Shown here one piece after another: positions 49,714 to 59,951 of a stretch of 64,000 nucleotides of DNA. The position numbers and the translations under genes were made by a program. The notes below the pieces were generated by a model. The model did no database searches and was not told where the DNA came from. It saw nothing but the letters and a program-made list of their open reading frames with translations. This DNA comes from Oscillospiraceae bacterium (GTDB lineage Bacteria > Bacillota > Clostridia > Oscillospirales > SIG627), in NCBI GenBank assembly GCA_015063985.1, contig SVTC01000001.1, forward strand, positions 1 through 64,000, in the 5' to 3' direction. Position 1 is the stretch's first letter, and the number at the start of each line of letters is the position of its first letter.

Positions 49714-51505
49714 CAAGCTTGAGAACTGCCATAAAGGCTTCCTGAGGTACTTCCACGGTGCCCAAAGAGCGCATTTTCTTCTTGCCTTCTTTTTGCTTTT
49801 CAAGCAGCTTTTTCTTTCTGGTGATGTCGCCGCCGTAGCACTTTGCAAGAACGTCCTTTCTCATTGCGCGAACGGTCTCGCGGGCAATGATCCTGCCGCC
49901 CACAGCGGCTTGGATGGGGATCTCAAAAAGCTGACGCGGAATATTGTCCTTGAGCTTTTCCACTATTCTTCTTGCACGGGAATATGCCTTTTCCGAATGA
50001 ACTATAAAGCTGAGTGCATCCACTACCTCTCCGTTGAGAAGCACGTCCAGCTTTACAAGGCTGGATTTTTCGTAAATAGTATCCTCGTAGTCCAAGGAGG
50101 CGTAGCCCTTGCTTCGTGATTTCAGCGCATCAAAGAAATCATAAACTATTTCGTTGAGGGGCAAAAGATACTTGAGCTCCGTGCGGCTGGCGGAGAGATA
50201 TTTCATATCAATAAACGCTCCGCGTCTGTCCTGACACAGGTCCATAATTCCGCCCACGTAGTCGGTGGGAGTAATAATGCTTGCGTGTACCACGGGCTCA
50301 TAGGCGGTCTTGATCTGCTCGGGAAGAGGATAATTGGAGGGGTTGTCTATCATAACCGTTTCTCCCGAGGTAAGCTCGAGCTTGTATATAACGCTGGGAG
50401 CAGTGGTTATCAGATCGAGGTTAAACTCTCTTTCCAATCGCTCCTGGATTATTTCCATATGCAAAAGGCCTAAAAAGCCGCATCTGAAGCCAAAGCCCAG
50501 AGCTACGGAGGTCTCGGGCTCAAAGGATAGGCTGGCATCGTTTAGTCTGAGCTTTTCCAAAGCCTCTCTTAAGTCGGGATACCTTGCACCGTCGGTGGGA
50601 TAGATTCCGCTGAACACCACGGGGGTTGCTGCCTTGAAGCCCTCAAAGGCTTCCTCGGCGGGATTGTCGCAAAGAGTTATGGTGTCGCCGACACGGGTGT
50701 CGGATAGAGTTTTGATAGAGGCGGTGAGGTAACCCACCTCACCTGAGGTGAGTCTTTCGCAGGGCTCATAGCCGAAGGTGGTCATTGTGCCCAGCTCGAC
50801 TATTTCAAATTCACAGCCGTTGCTCATCAGTTTTATTCTGTCTCCGGTCTTCAGTGTGCCGTCGAAGAGCCTGAAGTATACTATAACGCCCTTGTATGCA
50901 TCGTAAAAGCTGTCGAATATCAGTGCCTTGGTGGGAAGATCGTCGTCTGCAACGGGGGCGGGGATGTGCTTGATCACCGCTTCAAGAACTTCCTTGACGT
51001 TCAAGCCCGTTTTTGCGGAGATGCAGGGAGCATCGTCTGCGGGGATGCCGATGACCTCTTCTATTTCCGCCTTTACTCCCTCGGGATCCGCGGCGGGAAG
51101 ATCTATTTTGTTGATAACCGGAACAAGCTCCAGGTTGTGATCCACTGCAAGATATGCGTTGCCGAGGGTCTGAGCCTCTATACCCTGAGTAGAGTCAACA
51201 ATGAGGATCGCGCCCTCGCAAGCAGAGAGGGAACGGCTTACCTCGTAGTTAAAGTCCACGTGACCGGGAGTGTCGATAAGGTTGAGGGTATAAAGCTTAC
51301 CGTCGTCGGCCTTGTAGTTAAGCCTTACGGCACGGCTTTTGATGGTTATTCCTCTTTCCTTTTCCAGGTCCATATTGTCAAGGACTTGCTCGCTCATTTC
51401 TCTTTTGGTTACTGCCTCGGTAAGCTCCAGAAGTCTGTCGGCAAGGGTGCTTTTTCCGTGGTCGATGTGGGCAATTATGCAAAAATTTCTTATGTTTTTT
51501 GTCAT
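49706..51505 (-). CDS. lepA: Elongation factor 4
   Basis: A 599-residue translational GTPase. G motifs: [16 protein letters not shown] (G1), GITIKSRAV (G2), DTPGHVDF (G3), NKIDLPAA (G4). The family-specific C-terminal domain ends in [18 protein letters not shown] and [11 protein letters not shown]. Full length, directly after smpB. Confidence 0.98.
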   Translation of the reverse strand: MTKNIRNFCIIAHIDHGKSTLADRLLELTEAVTKREMSEQVLDNMDLEKERGITIKSRAVRLNYKADDGKLYTLNLIDTPGHVDFNYEVSRSLSACEGAILIVDSTQGIEAQTLGNAYLAVDHNLELVPVINKIDLPAADPEGVKAEIEEVIGIPADDAPCISAKTGLNVKEVLEAVIKHIPAPVADDDLPTKALIFDSFYDAYKGVIVYFRLFDGTLKTGDRIKLMSNGCEFEIVELGTMTTFGYEPCERLTSGEVGYLTASIKTLSDTRVGDTITLCDNPAEEAFEGFKAATPVVFSGIYPTDGARYPDLREALEKLRLNDASLSFEPETSVALGFGFRCGFLGLLHMEIIQERLEREFNLDLITTAPSVIYKLELTSGETVMIDNPSNYPLPEQIKTAYEPVVHASIITPTDYVGGIMDLCQDRRGAFIDMKYLSASRTELKYLLPLNEIVYDFFDALKSRSKGYASLDYEDTIYEKSSLVKLDVLLNGEVVDALSFIVHSEKAYSRARRIVEKLKDNIPRQLFEIPIQAAVGGRIIARETVRAMRKDVLAKCYGGDITRKKKLLEKQKEGKKKMRSLGTVEVPQEAFMAVLKLDE

Positions 51506-51509
51506 GTTT

Positions 51510-51974
51510 TCAATATCTTTCGTTAGCTTTTATAATTCTGCGGTTTTCCATATCAAGAGATTTTTTCATCTCTGTTTCGCGCTTGTCGTAGAGCTTCTTG
51601 CCTTTGCAAAGTCCCACGTTCATCTTCAAATGGCTTCCCTTGAAATAAATGCTCAAGGGGATCACCGTATAGCCTTCTCTGTCTGCCAGGGATTTAATAC
51701 GAAGTATCTCCTTTTTGTGCATAAGGAGCTTTCTTTTTCTTCTGGGATCCTTGTTGAAGATGTTTCCTTTTTCATAGGGGCTGATGTGTATGTTCTCCGC
51801 AAAAATCTCTCCGTTGGCAAAGCTGCAAAAGCTGTCCTTAAGATTGACCTGACCTGCACGGATGCTTTTTACCTCCGTGCCGCAGAGCTCAATACCCGCT
51901 TCATAGCTGTCTTCCACAAAATAGTCGTGGCGGGCCTTGCGGTTTTCAGCCACCGTTTTTGATTTTTCTGTCAT
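51510..51974 (-). CDS. smpB: SsrA-binding protein
   Basis: A 154-residue tmRNA-binding protein for trans-translation. Motifs: [49 protein letters not shown] and the C-terminal tail [27 protein letters not shown] precedes the ATG. Confidence 0.97.
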   Translation of the reverse strand: MTEKSKTVAENRKARHDYFVEDSYEAGIELCGTEVKSIRAGQVNLKDSFCSFANGEIFAENIHISPYEKGNIFNKDPRRKRKLLMHKKEILRIKSLADREGYTVIPLSIYFKGSHLKMNVGLCKGKKLYDKRETEMKKSLDMENRRIIKANERY

Positions 51975-53264
51975 TTATTCTCCTTCCAAGAGGTCGCTTC
52001 TGTCGATAGCTTCAACGTTTTTCAGCTTTCGACGGATCTGACGCGTTCTTTCGCCGACAAGTCTGTCAAGCTCCTTGTTGGCGCTGTCCAGGCGGCTTTG
52101 AGTTTTTGTGAGAACGTCCTCGAATTTATCAAATTCACTTTTGACCGCGCCCAAGACCTCCCATACCTCGTTGCTTCTTTTGCTGATCGCCAAGGTCTGG
52201 AAGCCCATCTGAAGGCTGTTGAGCAGTGCGGCAGTGGTGGTGGGGCCGCATACCGTGACCTTGTATTTTGCTCTTACCAGCTCAGCAATTCCCATTTGAA
52301 CGGCGGTAGCATAGATGCTCTCCGTGGGGAGGAACATCAGCGCAAAATCGGTGGTGTCGGGAACGCGTATATATTTTTCTCTTATGGTGGCGGCAAAAAG
52401 CTTGATCCGCTGCTCAAATTCCTTTGCTGCCTTTGATATTTTTTCCTTGTCGCCCTCAAGCTGGGCATCCTCAAGAGCTCTGTAGCAATCCAAGGGGAAT
52501 TTGCTGTCTATGGGGAGATATACACAGTTGTTGCCGTTTCCCGGAAGCTTTATGGCAAACTCTACGGGACAGCCGCTTCCCGGCACGGTGACAACGTTTT
52601 TTTCGTATTGCTCGGGAGACAGGATCTCCTCAAGGATGGCGCCTAAGCTTATTTCTCCGGAAATACCGCGGGTCTTGACGTTGTTAAGGGCACGGGTGAG
52701 GTCGGAAACATCCTTGGTAAGGGTGTTTATTTCACCAAGACTTTTGTGTACCTGCTCTAACCTTGTGCTGACGTCTCCAAAGGAGCGGCTTATACGCTCC
52801 TCAAGAGTCTTCTGGAGCTTTTCATCCACCGTTGCCTGGATCTGCTCTAACTTCTTTTCGTTGTCTTTTCCGATCTTATCAAGATCGTCCTTTACGGATT
52901 TAGCCAGAATGGAAACGGTCTTTTCCATATTTTCTACACGCTGGTTGAGATTTTCGCTCATCAGCGTAATGGTCTTTTCGTTGGAGGTGGTAACTCTATC
53001 TTGGGTGAGCTTTACCGTTTTTTCCATATTCTCCACGCGCTGATTGAGGTTTTCGCTCATCAGCCCGATGGCCTTCTCGTTGGCGGCGGAGCTCTTTTCG
53101 CTCGTGAGTAAAATAGAGTTGAGAGCGGAATTTAATTCCGCAAGCTTTTGGGCATTCTGTTCTTCGTTCTTTTGCCTTTTTGAAAGCTTTATTACCGCCA
53201 AAAGCAGAACGGTGACAAGAACGGTAAGTATGCCTAAAAGCACAAGTGTGATGATTTCTGTCAT
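51975..53264 (-). CDS. rmuC: DNA recombination protein RmuC
   Basis: A 429-residue protein with an N-terminal membrane span (about 4-26), a long coiled coil (about 30-185) containing a repeated unit EKTITLMSENLNQRVENMEK, and the RmuC nuclease-like domain (about 200-400: GISGEISLGAILEEILSPEQY, PIDSKFPLD, FLPTESIYATA). The gene ends 1 nt before the smpB start. Confidence 0.93.
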   Translation of the reverse strand: MTEIITLVLLGILTVLVTVLLLAVIKLSKRQKNEEQNAQKLAELNSALNSILLTSEKSSAANEKAIGLMSENLNQRVENMEKTVKLTQDRVTTSNEKTITLMSENLNQRVENMEKTVSILAKSVKDDLDKIGKDNEKKLEQIQATVDEKLQKTLEERISRSFGDVSTRLEQVHKSLGEINTLTKDVSDLTRALNNVKTRGISGEISLGAILEEILSPEQYEKNVVTVPGSGCPVEFAIKLPGNGNNCVYLPIDSKFPLDCYRALEDAQLEGDKEKISKAAKEFEQRIKLFAATIREKYIRVPDTTDFALMFLPTESIYATAVQMGIAELVRAKYKVTVCGPTTTAALLNSLQMGFQTLAISKRSNEVWEVLGAVKSEFDKFEDVLTKTQSRLDSANKELDRLVGERTRQIRRKLKNVEAIDRSDLLEGE

Positions 53265-53273
53265 GATCTTCCT

Positions 53274-54635
53274 TTAGGACTGCTGTTCCAGCTTTGCCTC
53301 TGCCTTGTGGGCGGCTACCAAAGCTTTGTTTTTGTTGTGACCTGCAAGAGTTTCGGAGAAAAGGCTGTATCCGTCGATATCCGCAACAAAGTAAAGATAC
53401 TTCGTTTCCTCGGGGTAAAGTGCGGCGTGGATGGATTCAAGTCCGGGATTGCATATGGCACCGGGGGTGAGTCCTTCGTAAATATAAGTGTTGTAGGGAT
53501 TGTCAAGGGCGAGGTCTGATGCGGAAAGCTCTTCCTTTCTTTCGGGGAGGAAATACTGGATAGTGGCATCGGACTCCATCTTTTTGTGATCCTTGGAGTT
53601 TAAGCGGTTGTGGAAAACACTGCTGATAAGATAGTAGTCGCTGTCGTATTTTCCTTCCGCCTGAACAAGGCTTGCAAGGGTAATGACCTGGTCAAGATCC
53701 ATACCCAGCTCTTCCATACGCTCGTAATACGAGTCGTCCATATTCTTTTCGAAGGCGCTGAGGAAGTAGTCGATAACGCCAACCTCGCTGAGGTCTGTGT
53801 AGATATCGTATTTTGCGGGGAAAATATATCCTTCAAGACGGTACTTTCTGTCCTTGGAAAGCTCGATGGCATTGAGCTTTTCCATAAAGCCGTAGCTGTA
53901 GGCGTAGTTGTTGATCGCCTCCACGTAGCCTTCTCTTGTGCCGATCTTGTACTCGTTTACCAAAAGATCTATTATCTGGTCTACGGTGTAGCCCTCGGGA
54001 ATGGTGACCTCCACGACCTCTCTGGGCGCGGGCTTTTCTCTTATGGCGTAGACTATCTGATCATAGTTCATAGTGCTGTTGAGCTCATAGCTTCCGGGAA
54101 CTATGGTGTAGTTCTTATCGGCAAATTTAAAGCTATAGTAAAACTTAAAGGCGGCAGGCTCGCTGATTATTCCCTGGCTTTCCAGAATGTCGGCAATCTC
54201 GTCGATGGTGGCAAGCTGGGGAATGGTGACTGTAGCGGTATGCTCTTCCTTAACGAAGGCAAAAACGTCGTTGCCCCATTTTATTCCGGTGATGCCTATC
54301 CACGCGCCGATGAAGAGCACTGCGGCAATATAGACCAAAGCCTTTATCATGCTCAGGGTAATGCCGCCTCTGTCTCTTGTCTGGAGCTTTTGAGGAGCTT
54401 CGGACTTGGGCTTTTGAGGCTCGGGAGTCTTTTTTTGAGGCTCGGCCTTTTTTTCTTCCTTTACGGGCTCACTTATTCTTGTGGATTGATCGGATGAAAA
54501 GCTTCCCGCACTGCGCTTTGCCGTGCGCTTTAAGGGACGTCTGTCGGGAAGAGCGGGATCCTTGGCAACGGGAAGAGGCGCCGCGGAATTTTCCGCAATG
54601 ATATCAACTTCGTTTTCGCTGATGTTTTGAGACAT
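53274..54635 (-). CDS. mltG: Endolytic transglycosylase MltG
   Basis: A 453-residue protein with a long charged cytoplasmic N-terminus (about 1-90), one membrane span (about 97-118), and an extracellular YceG domain. Catalytic Glu in ASLVQAEGKYDSDY (about residue 327); YIFPAKYDIY and GLTPGAICNPGLESI are further signatures. It cuts nascent glycan strands. Normal length with an extended tail. Confidence 0.93.
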   Translation of the reverse strand: MSQNISENEVDIIAENSAAPLPVAKDPALPDRRPLKRTAKRSAGSFSSDQSTRISEPVKEEKKAEPQKKTPEPQKPKSEAPQKLQTRDRGGITLSMIKALVYIAAVLFIGAWIGITGIKWGNDVFAFVKEEHTATVTIPQLATIDEIADILESQGIISEPAAFKFYYSFKFADKNYTIVPGSYELNSTMNYDQIVYAIREKPAPREVVEVTIPEGYTVDQIIDLLVNEYKIGTREGYVEAINNYAYSYGFMEKLNAIELSKDRKYRLEGYIFPAKYDIYTDLSEVGVIDYFLSAFEKNMDDSYYERMEELGMDLDQVITLASLVQAEGKYDSDYYLISSVFHNRLNSKDHKKMESDATIQYFLPERKEELSASDLALDNPYNTYIYEGLTPGAICNPGLESIHAALYPEETKYLYFVADIDGYSLFSETLAGHNKNKALVAAHKAEAKLEQQS

Positions 54636-54666
54636 TTATTTAAACTCCTTTATAAGGATTTCGGGC

Positions 54667-55605
54667 TTATATAAGCCCCAGGGATTTGAGTATAAATACC
54701 GCCGCGGCAGCCAAAAGGCCGGGGGAGAGGAATACCTGCCTGAAGCGGCTTAAAAATGAGGGACGGTTGACCTGCTCTCTAAGCTTTTTTTCACTTTCAA
54801 GGAACAAAAGCTGTGCTCTTCTGTCTCTTGCGGTGTCGTCTGCCTTTTTGTTATAAATGTATTCAAGCTGATTGAACCATAGGTACAAAAGCAGAAGAAA
54901 GAGTGCTACGAGAATGTAGAAAAGCAAGACCGAGTTTCCTGTTCTTGATACGTATTGAGAGAAAACGTCGGGGAAGAACACGTTTACGGTGTTGTTTGCC
55001 AAATGCAAAAGCATTGCGGGAATGACCGATCTGCTGACGTAGGTTACCGATGCGAATATGATCCCCGCGAGAAAATAGATCGGCAGCTGGGAAAAGGAAA
55101 AGTGAAGCATTGCAAAGCTCAGTGCGCTGACGGTGATTGCGAAGAATCCTCCGTACGGTGAGTATTCGTGGATCATAATGCTCCTGAATACCATCTCCTC
55201 CAAAATTGCCGGCAGGACTATATATGCTATTACCACAAGACCCGTTTGACCGGGATGAAGCTCGTATATTGGTATGCCGCCTGCCGATGGAAGATCCATA
55301 AATGCACTGCCTATGTATTTGATTATAGCTCCGCCGGTGAAATAAAGACAAAAGGATATAATGGAAAAGCCCAACATATTCAAGGATACGGGCTTTAGGC
55401 TAAGCGCGGAAAGAAAGTTTATGTTTCTGAGCTTGCAGTAAAAAGCTACGGGAAGCAGGAACACAAGGCACTGAATTATAATAACGCTCAAAAGATCACT
55501 GTCGGATATGCCTGACAAAAAGCCGACGAGAGTTTGGCTTAAGCCGGTGAGGACGTATATTACACACAAAAGCGCCGGTGCAAACAGTGCATTTTTGTTT
55601 TTCAT
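54667..55605 (-). CDS. CPBP-family intramembrane metalloprotease
   Basis: A 312-residue membrane protein with about eight spans. The CAAX-protease motifs are present: AILEEMVFRS (EExxxR, about residue 140), FAMLHFS and LLHLANNTVNVF (HxxxN). Ribosome site AGGAGAAGGAAGC before ATG. Substrate unknown. Confidence 0.9.
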   Translation of the reverse strand: MKNKNALFAPALLCVIYVLTGLSQTLVGFLSGISDSDLLSVIIIQCLVFLLPVAFYCKLRNINFLSALSLKPVSLNMLGFSIISFCLYFTGGAIIKYIGSAFMDLPSAGGIPIYELHPGQTGLVVIAYIVLPAILEEMVFRSIMIHEYSPYGGFFAITVSALSFAMLHFSFSQLPIYFLAGIIFASVTYVSRSVIPAMLLHLANNTVNVFFPDVFSQYVSRTGNSVLLFYILVALFLLLLYLWFNQLEYIYNKKADDTARDRRAQLLFLESEKKLREQVNRPSFLSRFRQVFLSPGLLAAAAVFILKSLGLI

Positions 55606-55620
55606 TGCTTCCTTCTCCTT

Positions 55621-56166
55621 TCAAAAGGTGTCGGTGGGGGTAAAAACTGCGTCAAGCCTAAGGTCCCAGCTATCGGCAAAGCTTAAGTCGCTTACCTGAA
55701 AATCGAATACGGCGGTGACTATAGCCTTTGCCTTGTGGGCAGAAAAGAATCTGTCGTAATAACCGCCGCCCCATCCGAGACGTGCTTTTTCCTTACTTAC
55801 CGCAACGCAGGGTGCGATAACAAGAGTGTTACTGAGATCTTCTGCTATAGGATGGCAGATAGTGGGCTCGGGGATGCCGTAGCTTCCCTTTTTAAGGGTG
55901 CTAAGGTCATCGACTCTGTGAAAAAACATATTCTTGCCATCACATCTCGGAAGCAAGATGAGCTTATTTTGCTTCCTTGCAAGGGGAAAAAGAAAGCTAA
56001 GATCCAGCTCGCCCTTTATCGGGATATACATTGCCACTTTGGAGGCTTCTTTCCAATAACTCGAGTCGGAGAGAGTCTTGCAAGCTGCGACGCTCAGTGC
56101 GGAATGGAGCTCGGGATCAAGCTCGCGTCGCATTTTTGCCGTTTCGCTTCTGAGAAGCTTTTTCAT
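55621..56166 (-). CDS. 5-formyltetrahydrofolate cyclo-ligase
   Basis: A 181-residue enzyme of one-carbon metabolism converting 5-formyl-THF to 5,10-methenyl-THF. Motifs: MYIPIKGELDLSFL, LLPRCDG, and the ATP-binding GWGGGYYDRF (about residue 133). Start overlaps the stop of the DJ-1-like gene (ATGA). Confidence 0.94.
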   Translation of the reverse strand: MKKLLRSETAKMRRELDPELHSALSVAACKTLSDSSYWKEASKVAMYIPIKGELDLSFLFPLARKQNKLILLPRCDGKNMFFHRVDDLSTLKKGSYGIPEPTICHPIAEDLSNTLVIAPCVAVSKEKARLGWGGGYYDRFFSAHKAKAIVTAVFDFQVSDLSFADSWDLRLDAVFTPTDTF

Positions 56167-56705
56167 CTGGGAAAATAAACGGAGCTTAAAACCTTTTCGG
56201 AGGCTTCCTTGCCAAGCAGATGTGTGATAAGGGCGAAGGCAAACTCGGATGCGGTGCCCGCTGCCTTTGAGGTGAGGACGTTTTTGTCAACCACAACGTC
56301 GCTGTCTACCCACCGGGAGCATATAAGCTGAGATCTCATATCCGGATAGCAGGTGGCTTTTTTATCGTTAAGTATGCCCAGCTTACCCAATACGGTGGGT
56401 GCGGCACAGATCGCCGCAACGGTCTTGTTTTCACTGTGACATCTTTTTATGAGCTCCAAAGCCTTTGGGCATGCGGATATCTCCTCCACTCCGCCCAATC
56501 CTCCCGGGAGAATGATCGCCTCGGGAAGCTCGCTTACGGAATTTATCGAGGCATCGCATTCCACCTTTATGCCGTGACCGCCCGATACCGTGAGCTTGTC
56601 GTAAAGGCTTATAAGCTTTACGTCAAGACCCGCACGTCTTAAAAAATCGCAGGGGATAAGGGCTTCTGCCTCTTCAAAGCCTGTTCCCATAAGTATCATT
56701 ATCAT
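56163..56705 (-). CDS. DJ-1/PfpI-family protein
   Basis: A 180-residue protein with GTGFEEAEA (conserved Glu), the nucleophile-elbow Cys in AAICAAPTVLG (about residue 100) and LPGGLGGVE. Most like the YajL/ThiJ subgroup; role in protein or metabolite repair is possible. Coupled by ATGA overlap to the cyclo-ligase gene. Confidence 0.92.
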   Translation of the reverse strand: MIMILMGTGFEEAEALIPCDFLRRAGLDVKLISLYDKLTVSGGHGIKVECDASINSVSELPEAIILPGGLGGVEEISACPKALELIKRCHSENKTVAAICAAPTVLGKLGILNDKKATCYPDMRSQLICSRWVDSDVVVDKNVLTSKAAGTASEFAFALITHLLGKEASEKVLSSVYFPR

Positions 56706-56707
56706 TT

Positions 56708-57493
56708 TTATTCCTCCCTGTCAAGCAGAAAATTAAGCCTGGGCTTGGTTTTGTAGAGCTTATCAAAAAGCTCGCTGTTATTTAAGGGCAATGCGGGCGC
56801 ACTTTTCAAGGTCCTTCCTGCGCCGGCAAGCTTTCTTTTGCCGATAGAGTAGTATTCGTGTACCACGAATCCGTCCTTTTTCTTGGTGTATACCACAAAT
56901 CCCTTTGCGGTTTTGTTTTCTATATCTACCGCGATGCTTTTTTGTCTGTAGGTAAGGCAAAACTGAGGGTAGCTTTCAAGAATGTAAAATCCGTTTATGC
57001 CCTTCAGACTGTCCAGATATATGGAATAGAGCAGATTCATATCCTTGTCTATGTGGAGAAAGCTTTTGGGAAGCTCGCTTACAAAAAAGCCCCTGCGGTA
57101 AAAAAGGTTGCGGTATGAAAGCTTTTTTACGAAGCGATCGTAGTTCTTTTCGTCGGGCAAAGCAAAGAGAAGCTCGTAGTCTAAGCCTTCAAGCTCTGCT
57201 TTTATATAGGCGTGAAGAGCGGTAAAGATGCCCCTTTGTCTGAAGTCGGGGTGGGTACAGCATACGGTAAGAAAGGCGAGCTTGTGTGGCTTTTGTTCCA
57301 AAAAGCCCTGATACTCCACCGCAAAGGCCATAGAAACTATCTTGTTTTCCGTTTTTGCGGCAAAGCAATTTGTTTCGGTAAACACCGAACAAAAAAACTC
57401 ATCAACGTAGGAAGGTGCACAGGATGGAAAGCAAGAAAGCCAAAGGCTTTTAAGCTGAGGTATATCATTAAAGCTTGCTCTTTCGTATTGCAT
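56708..57493 (-). CDS. GNAT-family acetyltransferase
   Basis: A 261-residue protein with an N-terminal GNAT domain: LTVCCTHPDFRQRGIFTALHAYI (acetyl-CoA loop, Q/R-x-x-G-x-G/A type, about residues 75-95) and LPDEKNYDRF. The C-terminal ~120 residues are unassigned. ATG 57493 follows GGAGGG. First gene of the long operon to prmC, with a promoter at 57542-57570. Confidence 0.85.
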   Translation of the reverse strand: MQYERASFNDIPQLKSLWLSCFPSCAPSYVDEFFCSVFTETNCFAAKTENKIVSMAFAVEYQGFLEQKPHKLAFLTVCCTHPDFRQRGIFTALHAYIKAELEGLDYELLFALPDEKNYDRFVKKLSYRNLFYRRGFFVSELPKSFLHIDKDMNLLYSIYLDSLKGINGFYILESYPQFCLTYRQKSIAVDIENKTAKGFVVYTKKKDGFVVHEYYSIGKRKLAGAGRTLKSAPALPLNNSELFDKLYKTKPRLNFLLDREE

Positions 57494-57541
57494 CCTTTCC
57501 CTCCTTAAGGGCAAACCGCCCCCATTGTCTTAATTAGAATT

Positions 57542-57570
57542 ATTATACCATATATGGAAGGAAAATGCAA
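57542..57570 (-). promoter_or_regulatory. Promoter of the GNAT-to-prmC operon
   Basis: Minus strand TTGCAT (57565-57570), 17-bp spacer, TATAAT (57542-57547). Confidence 0.8.
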
Positions 57571-57624
57571 AGGTATGTGATAATTTTTTATATCTTTTTT
57601 ACAAAAGATTTTCAAAAGAAAAAT

Positions 57625-57644
57625 CCGACCGTAAAAACGGTCGG
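57625..57644 (-). terminator. Terminator after yhbY
   Basis: CCGACCGT pairs with ACGGTCGG; on the minus strand ATTTTTC follows. Confidence 0.8.
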
Positions 57645-57653
57645 AAAACGGAT

Positions 57654-57944
57654 TTATTTGGGGATCACTATCCTCTTTTTGTTTTTGCTCTCCTTATAGA
57701 GTACGATCTTTGAGCCGATCACCTGGATGCCCTCTGCCGAGCAAAGCCTGCAAAGCTCGTCGCAAAGCTCTCTGGGGGTCAGGGGTGAGGTCTCGAGCAC
57801 GGAGATCTTTATTAGCTCGTTAGCCTCGAGAGCATCGTTTATCTGTGTGATGAAATTGTCGGAAATGTCGCCCTTTCCGAATTGATACTTGCTTTCCAGA
57901 GTGTTGGCCAGTCCTCTTAAATAAGCACGTTGCTTTCCTGTCAT
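57654..57944 (-). CDS. yhbY: YhbY-family RNA-binding protein (CRM domain)
   Basis: A 96-residue protein with the CRM/YhbY fold: MTGKQRAYLRGLAN, the GKGDIS loop (family GKxG), ELIKISVL and the terminal strand GIQVIGSKIVLYK. Associated with ribosome assembly in E. coli. Last gene of the 63.4-57.6 kb minus-strand unit. Confidence 0.93.
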   Translation of the reverse strand: MTGKQRAYLRGLANTLESKYQFGKGDISDNFITQINDALEANELIKISVLETSPLTPRELCDELCRLCSAEGIQVIGSKIVLYKESKNKKRIVIPK

Positions 57945-57957
57945 TATTTTGTCCTTC

Positions 57958-58869
57958 CTATAACAGATTGATTATCATAAGTGCGCCGAAATTAAGAATA
58001 AGTCCCACTGCGCAGGTAATGGTTATCCTTTCCTTGAAAATGACCGAGCTCATGGTTACCGAAAAGATGGTTGTCAAGCCCTGCATAACCGGATAAAGTC
58101 TGGCAGCGGGGAGCTCTCCTGCGGCGAGTGTGGAAAAATAGGTGTTGAAGAACATACACACGGCCATAAGAATGGCAAATAAAGCGAGGCGATTTTTGAT
58201 ATTTTGTGCAGCGCCTTTATCCTCGGTGGGAATAGACGTAGGCAGCCTTCTGAGCTTGAATACCATATAGAACGCGCCGAGGAACAGCGTTGCAAAAAAG
58301 TAGGAATAAAGGTTATATACCGATGCGGGTATTTGGGGACAGCTTTGGGCAAACCACTTCTGGCAGGTGAAAACAAGACCTGCAGAGCATCCCGTTGTCA
58401 ATAGCAGAATATAGCCCGAAGCACCCAGCTTGCCCTTTATTTTTCCCGAATAGTTGCACATTACCGCCGATGCAGCTATAAGCAAAACTATGCCGATGAT
58501 CTCGTTGATTCGCGGTATTTCGTTGAAAAAGACAAGTCCCGCTACGGTGGGGAGAACTATACCCATTGTTGCCTGTATTCCGTCTACCAGCATAAAGGCA
58601 CCGCTTCTTATGCAAAACAGCCAGCTTATTATCAAAGCCGCATTGGAAATACCTGAAACCAGACTAACGGTTATGAGCTCGCCCGAAAAGGAGAGGGGGG
58701 CTTGATCGATAAAGACAAATGCCACGCCTACTGCCAGAGCGAACACCATTCTTATGGACGAAAAACCCAATCCGGTACGGGGCATCGAGATCATATTGCT
58801 GGAGGTTTTACCGCAATATCCCTTGAAGGTAGTGGATAAAACGGCGATCAAAATATACAAGTAACCCAT
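57958..58869 (-). CDS. DMT-family transporter (EamA-like)
   Basis: A 303-residue membrane protein with about ten spans in two repeats and the usual RMVFALAVGVAFV and SVTMSSVIFKERIT-type helices near the ends of each half. Substrate unknown. A hairpin (GGGGGC/GCCCCC, about 58893-58915) lies between it and the HAD gene and may lower its transcription. Confidence 0.85.
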   Translation of the reverse strand: MGYLYILIAVLSTTFKGYCGKTSSNMISMPRTGLGFSSIRMVFALAVGVAFVFIDQAPLSFSGELITVSLVSGISNAALIISWLFCIRSGAFMLVDGIQATMGIVLPTVAGLVFFNEIPRINEIIGIVLLIAASAVMCNYSGKIKGKLGASGYILLLTTGCSAGLVFTCQKWFAQSCPQIPASVYNLYSYFFATLFLGAFYMVFKLRRLPTSIPTEDKGAAQNIKNRLALFAILMAVCMFFNTYFSTLAAGELPAARLYPVMQGLTTIFSVTMSSVIFKERITITCAVGLILNFGALMIINLL

Positions 58870-58923
58870 ATTTTTCTTCCTTGTGATTTTTAAAGGGGGC
58901 TTTTATTCGCCCCCCTTTTTTTA

Positions 58924-59751
58924 TTATTTTGCGTTGATGATCTCTGTGAGCTCCTCCAGCGAGCGGCAGATCACAGTGGGAGTAACGTTGCTTTCCGCAA
59001 GTATCTTTTCGTCGGTCTCTCCGGTCATTACAAGAACGGAGCTTGCGGGAGTGCCCTCGGCGATTGCGATATCTGTGTACATTCTGTCGCCTACGAAGGT
59101 AAGCTTTTCGGGTGCGCAGCCGGTCTTCTCAACGAGATAGTTAAAGGTGTGGCGGCTGGGCTTGCCGAAGAATTCAAGCTGAACGCCCGTGGAAGCCTTG
59201 ATAAGAGCTGCGATGGAGCCGCAATCGGGAATAAAGCCCTTCTGTGTGGGGCAGTTGTAGTCCATATTAACGCCGTATGCCTGAACACCGTTTCTTATGT
59301 AGTGGCAAGCATCGTCAAGCTTTTTGTAGGTAAGGGTGGTATCAAAGCCGACGATAACCAGATCCGGATCCTCCTCGACCACCTTAAAGCCCGCCTTCTC
59401 GAATTCTCCGATAAGAGAGGGAGTGCCGACAACGTAAAGCTTGGGATCAGTGTAGTTCTCTTTAAGGAATTTTATGATTACCTGGTTGGATATAAACATA
59501 TCCTTGTCGGTGGCGGTGATGCCCAGCTTGGCGAGCTTTTCAATGTAATCGTCCAACTTCTTGGAGGAGTTGTTGGTATAAAAAACGTAGCGGCGGCCGG
59601 ATTCGTTTACTGCCTTAAGAAAATCCTTTGTGAAGGGGAAAAGGTTGCTGTCAAGATAGATGGTGCCGTCCATATCAAGGACGAAGCACTCGGTGTTGTC
59701 TACCACCTGAAGCTTTTTGGGGTCGATCTGTGATCTGAGAAGCTGATTCAT
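58924..59751 (-). CDS. HAD-IIA family hydrolase (NagD-like)
   Basis: A 275-residue phosphatase. HAD motifs: FVLDMDGTIYL (motif I), YTNNSS (motif II), FFGKPSRHTF (motif III Lys) and FVGDRMYTDI (motif IV). Cap of the IIA type. Likely acts on sugar or nucleotide phosphates. Good ribosome site GGAGATAATA. Confidence 0.92.
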   Translation of the reverse strand: MNQLLRSQIDPKKLQVVDNTECFVLDMDGTIYLDSNLFPFTKDFLKAVNESGRRYVFYTNNSSKKLDDYIEKLAKLGITATDKDMFISNQVIIKFLKENYTDPKLYVVGTPSLIGEFEKAGFKVVEEDPDLVIVGFDTTLTYKKLDDACHYIRNGVQAYGVNMDYNCPTQKGFIPDCGSIAALIKASTGVQLEFFGKPSRHTFNYLVEKTGCAPEKLTFVGDRMYTDIAIAEGTPASSVLVMTGETDEKILAESNVTPTVICRSLEELTEIINAK

Positions 59752-59767
59752 TATTATCTCCTTAATT

Positions 59768-59944
59768 TTATTTCTTTTCTATTGCGTCAACGGGGCAAAT
59801 ATTTGCACAAGCACCGCAGTTGCGGCATTTATCCTCGCGGATGGTAAATTTAACGTCTTCATCCAGAAATATTGCGTCGAATTTGCATTCCAGCTCACAG
59901 GTACCGCAGACGATGCATTTTTTCTTGTCTATAAAATGTGCCAT
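59768..59944 (-). CDS. Small 2[4Fe-4S] ferredoxin
   Basis: A 58-residue protein starting MAHFIDKKKC. Two cluster motifs: CIVCGTCELEC (residues 10-20) and CRNCGACANICP (residues 40-51), eight cysteines in all. The first motif lacks the usual Pro after its last Cys. It starts 7 nt after the stop of the B12-binding radical SAM gene and is followed closely by the HAD gene, so it is probably the electron donor of that radical SAM enzyme (inference). Confidence 0.93.
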   Translation of the reverse strand: MAHFIDKKKCIVCGTCELECKFDAIFLDEDVKFTIREDKCRNCGACANICPVDAIEKK

Positions 59945-59951
59945 TTTATCT

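Noticed and set aside
53610-54497. 295-residue open frame antisense to mltG
   Set aside because: Shadow of a conserved gene; no start signals.
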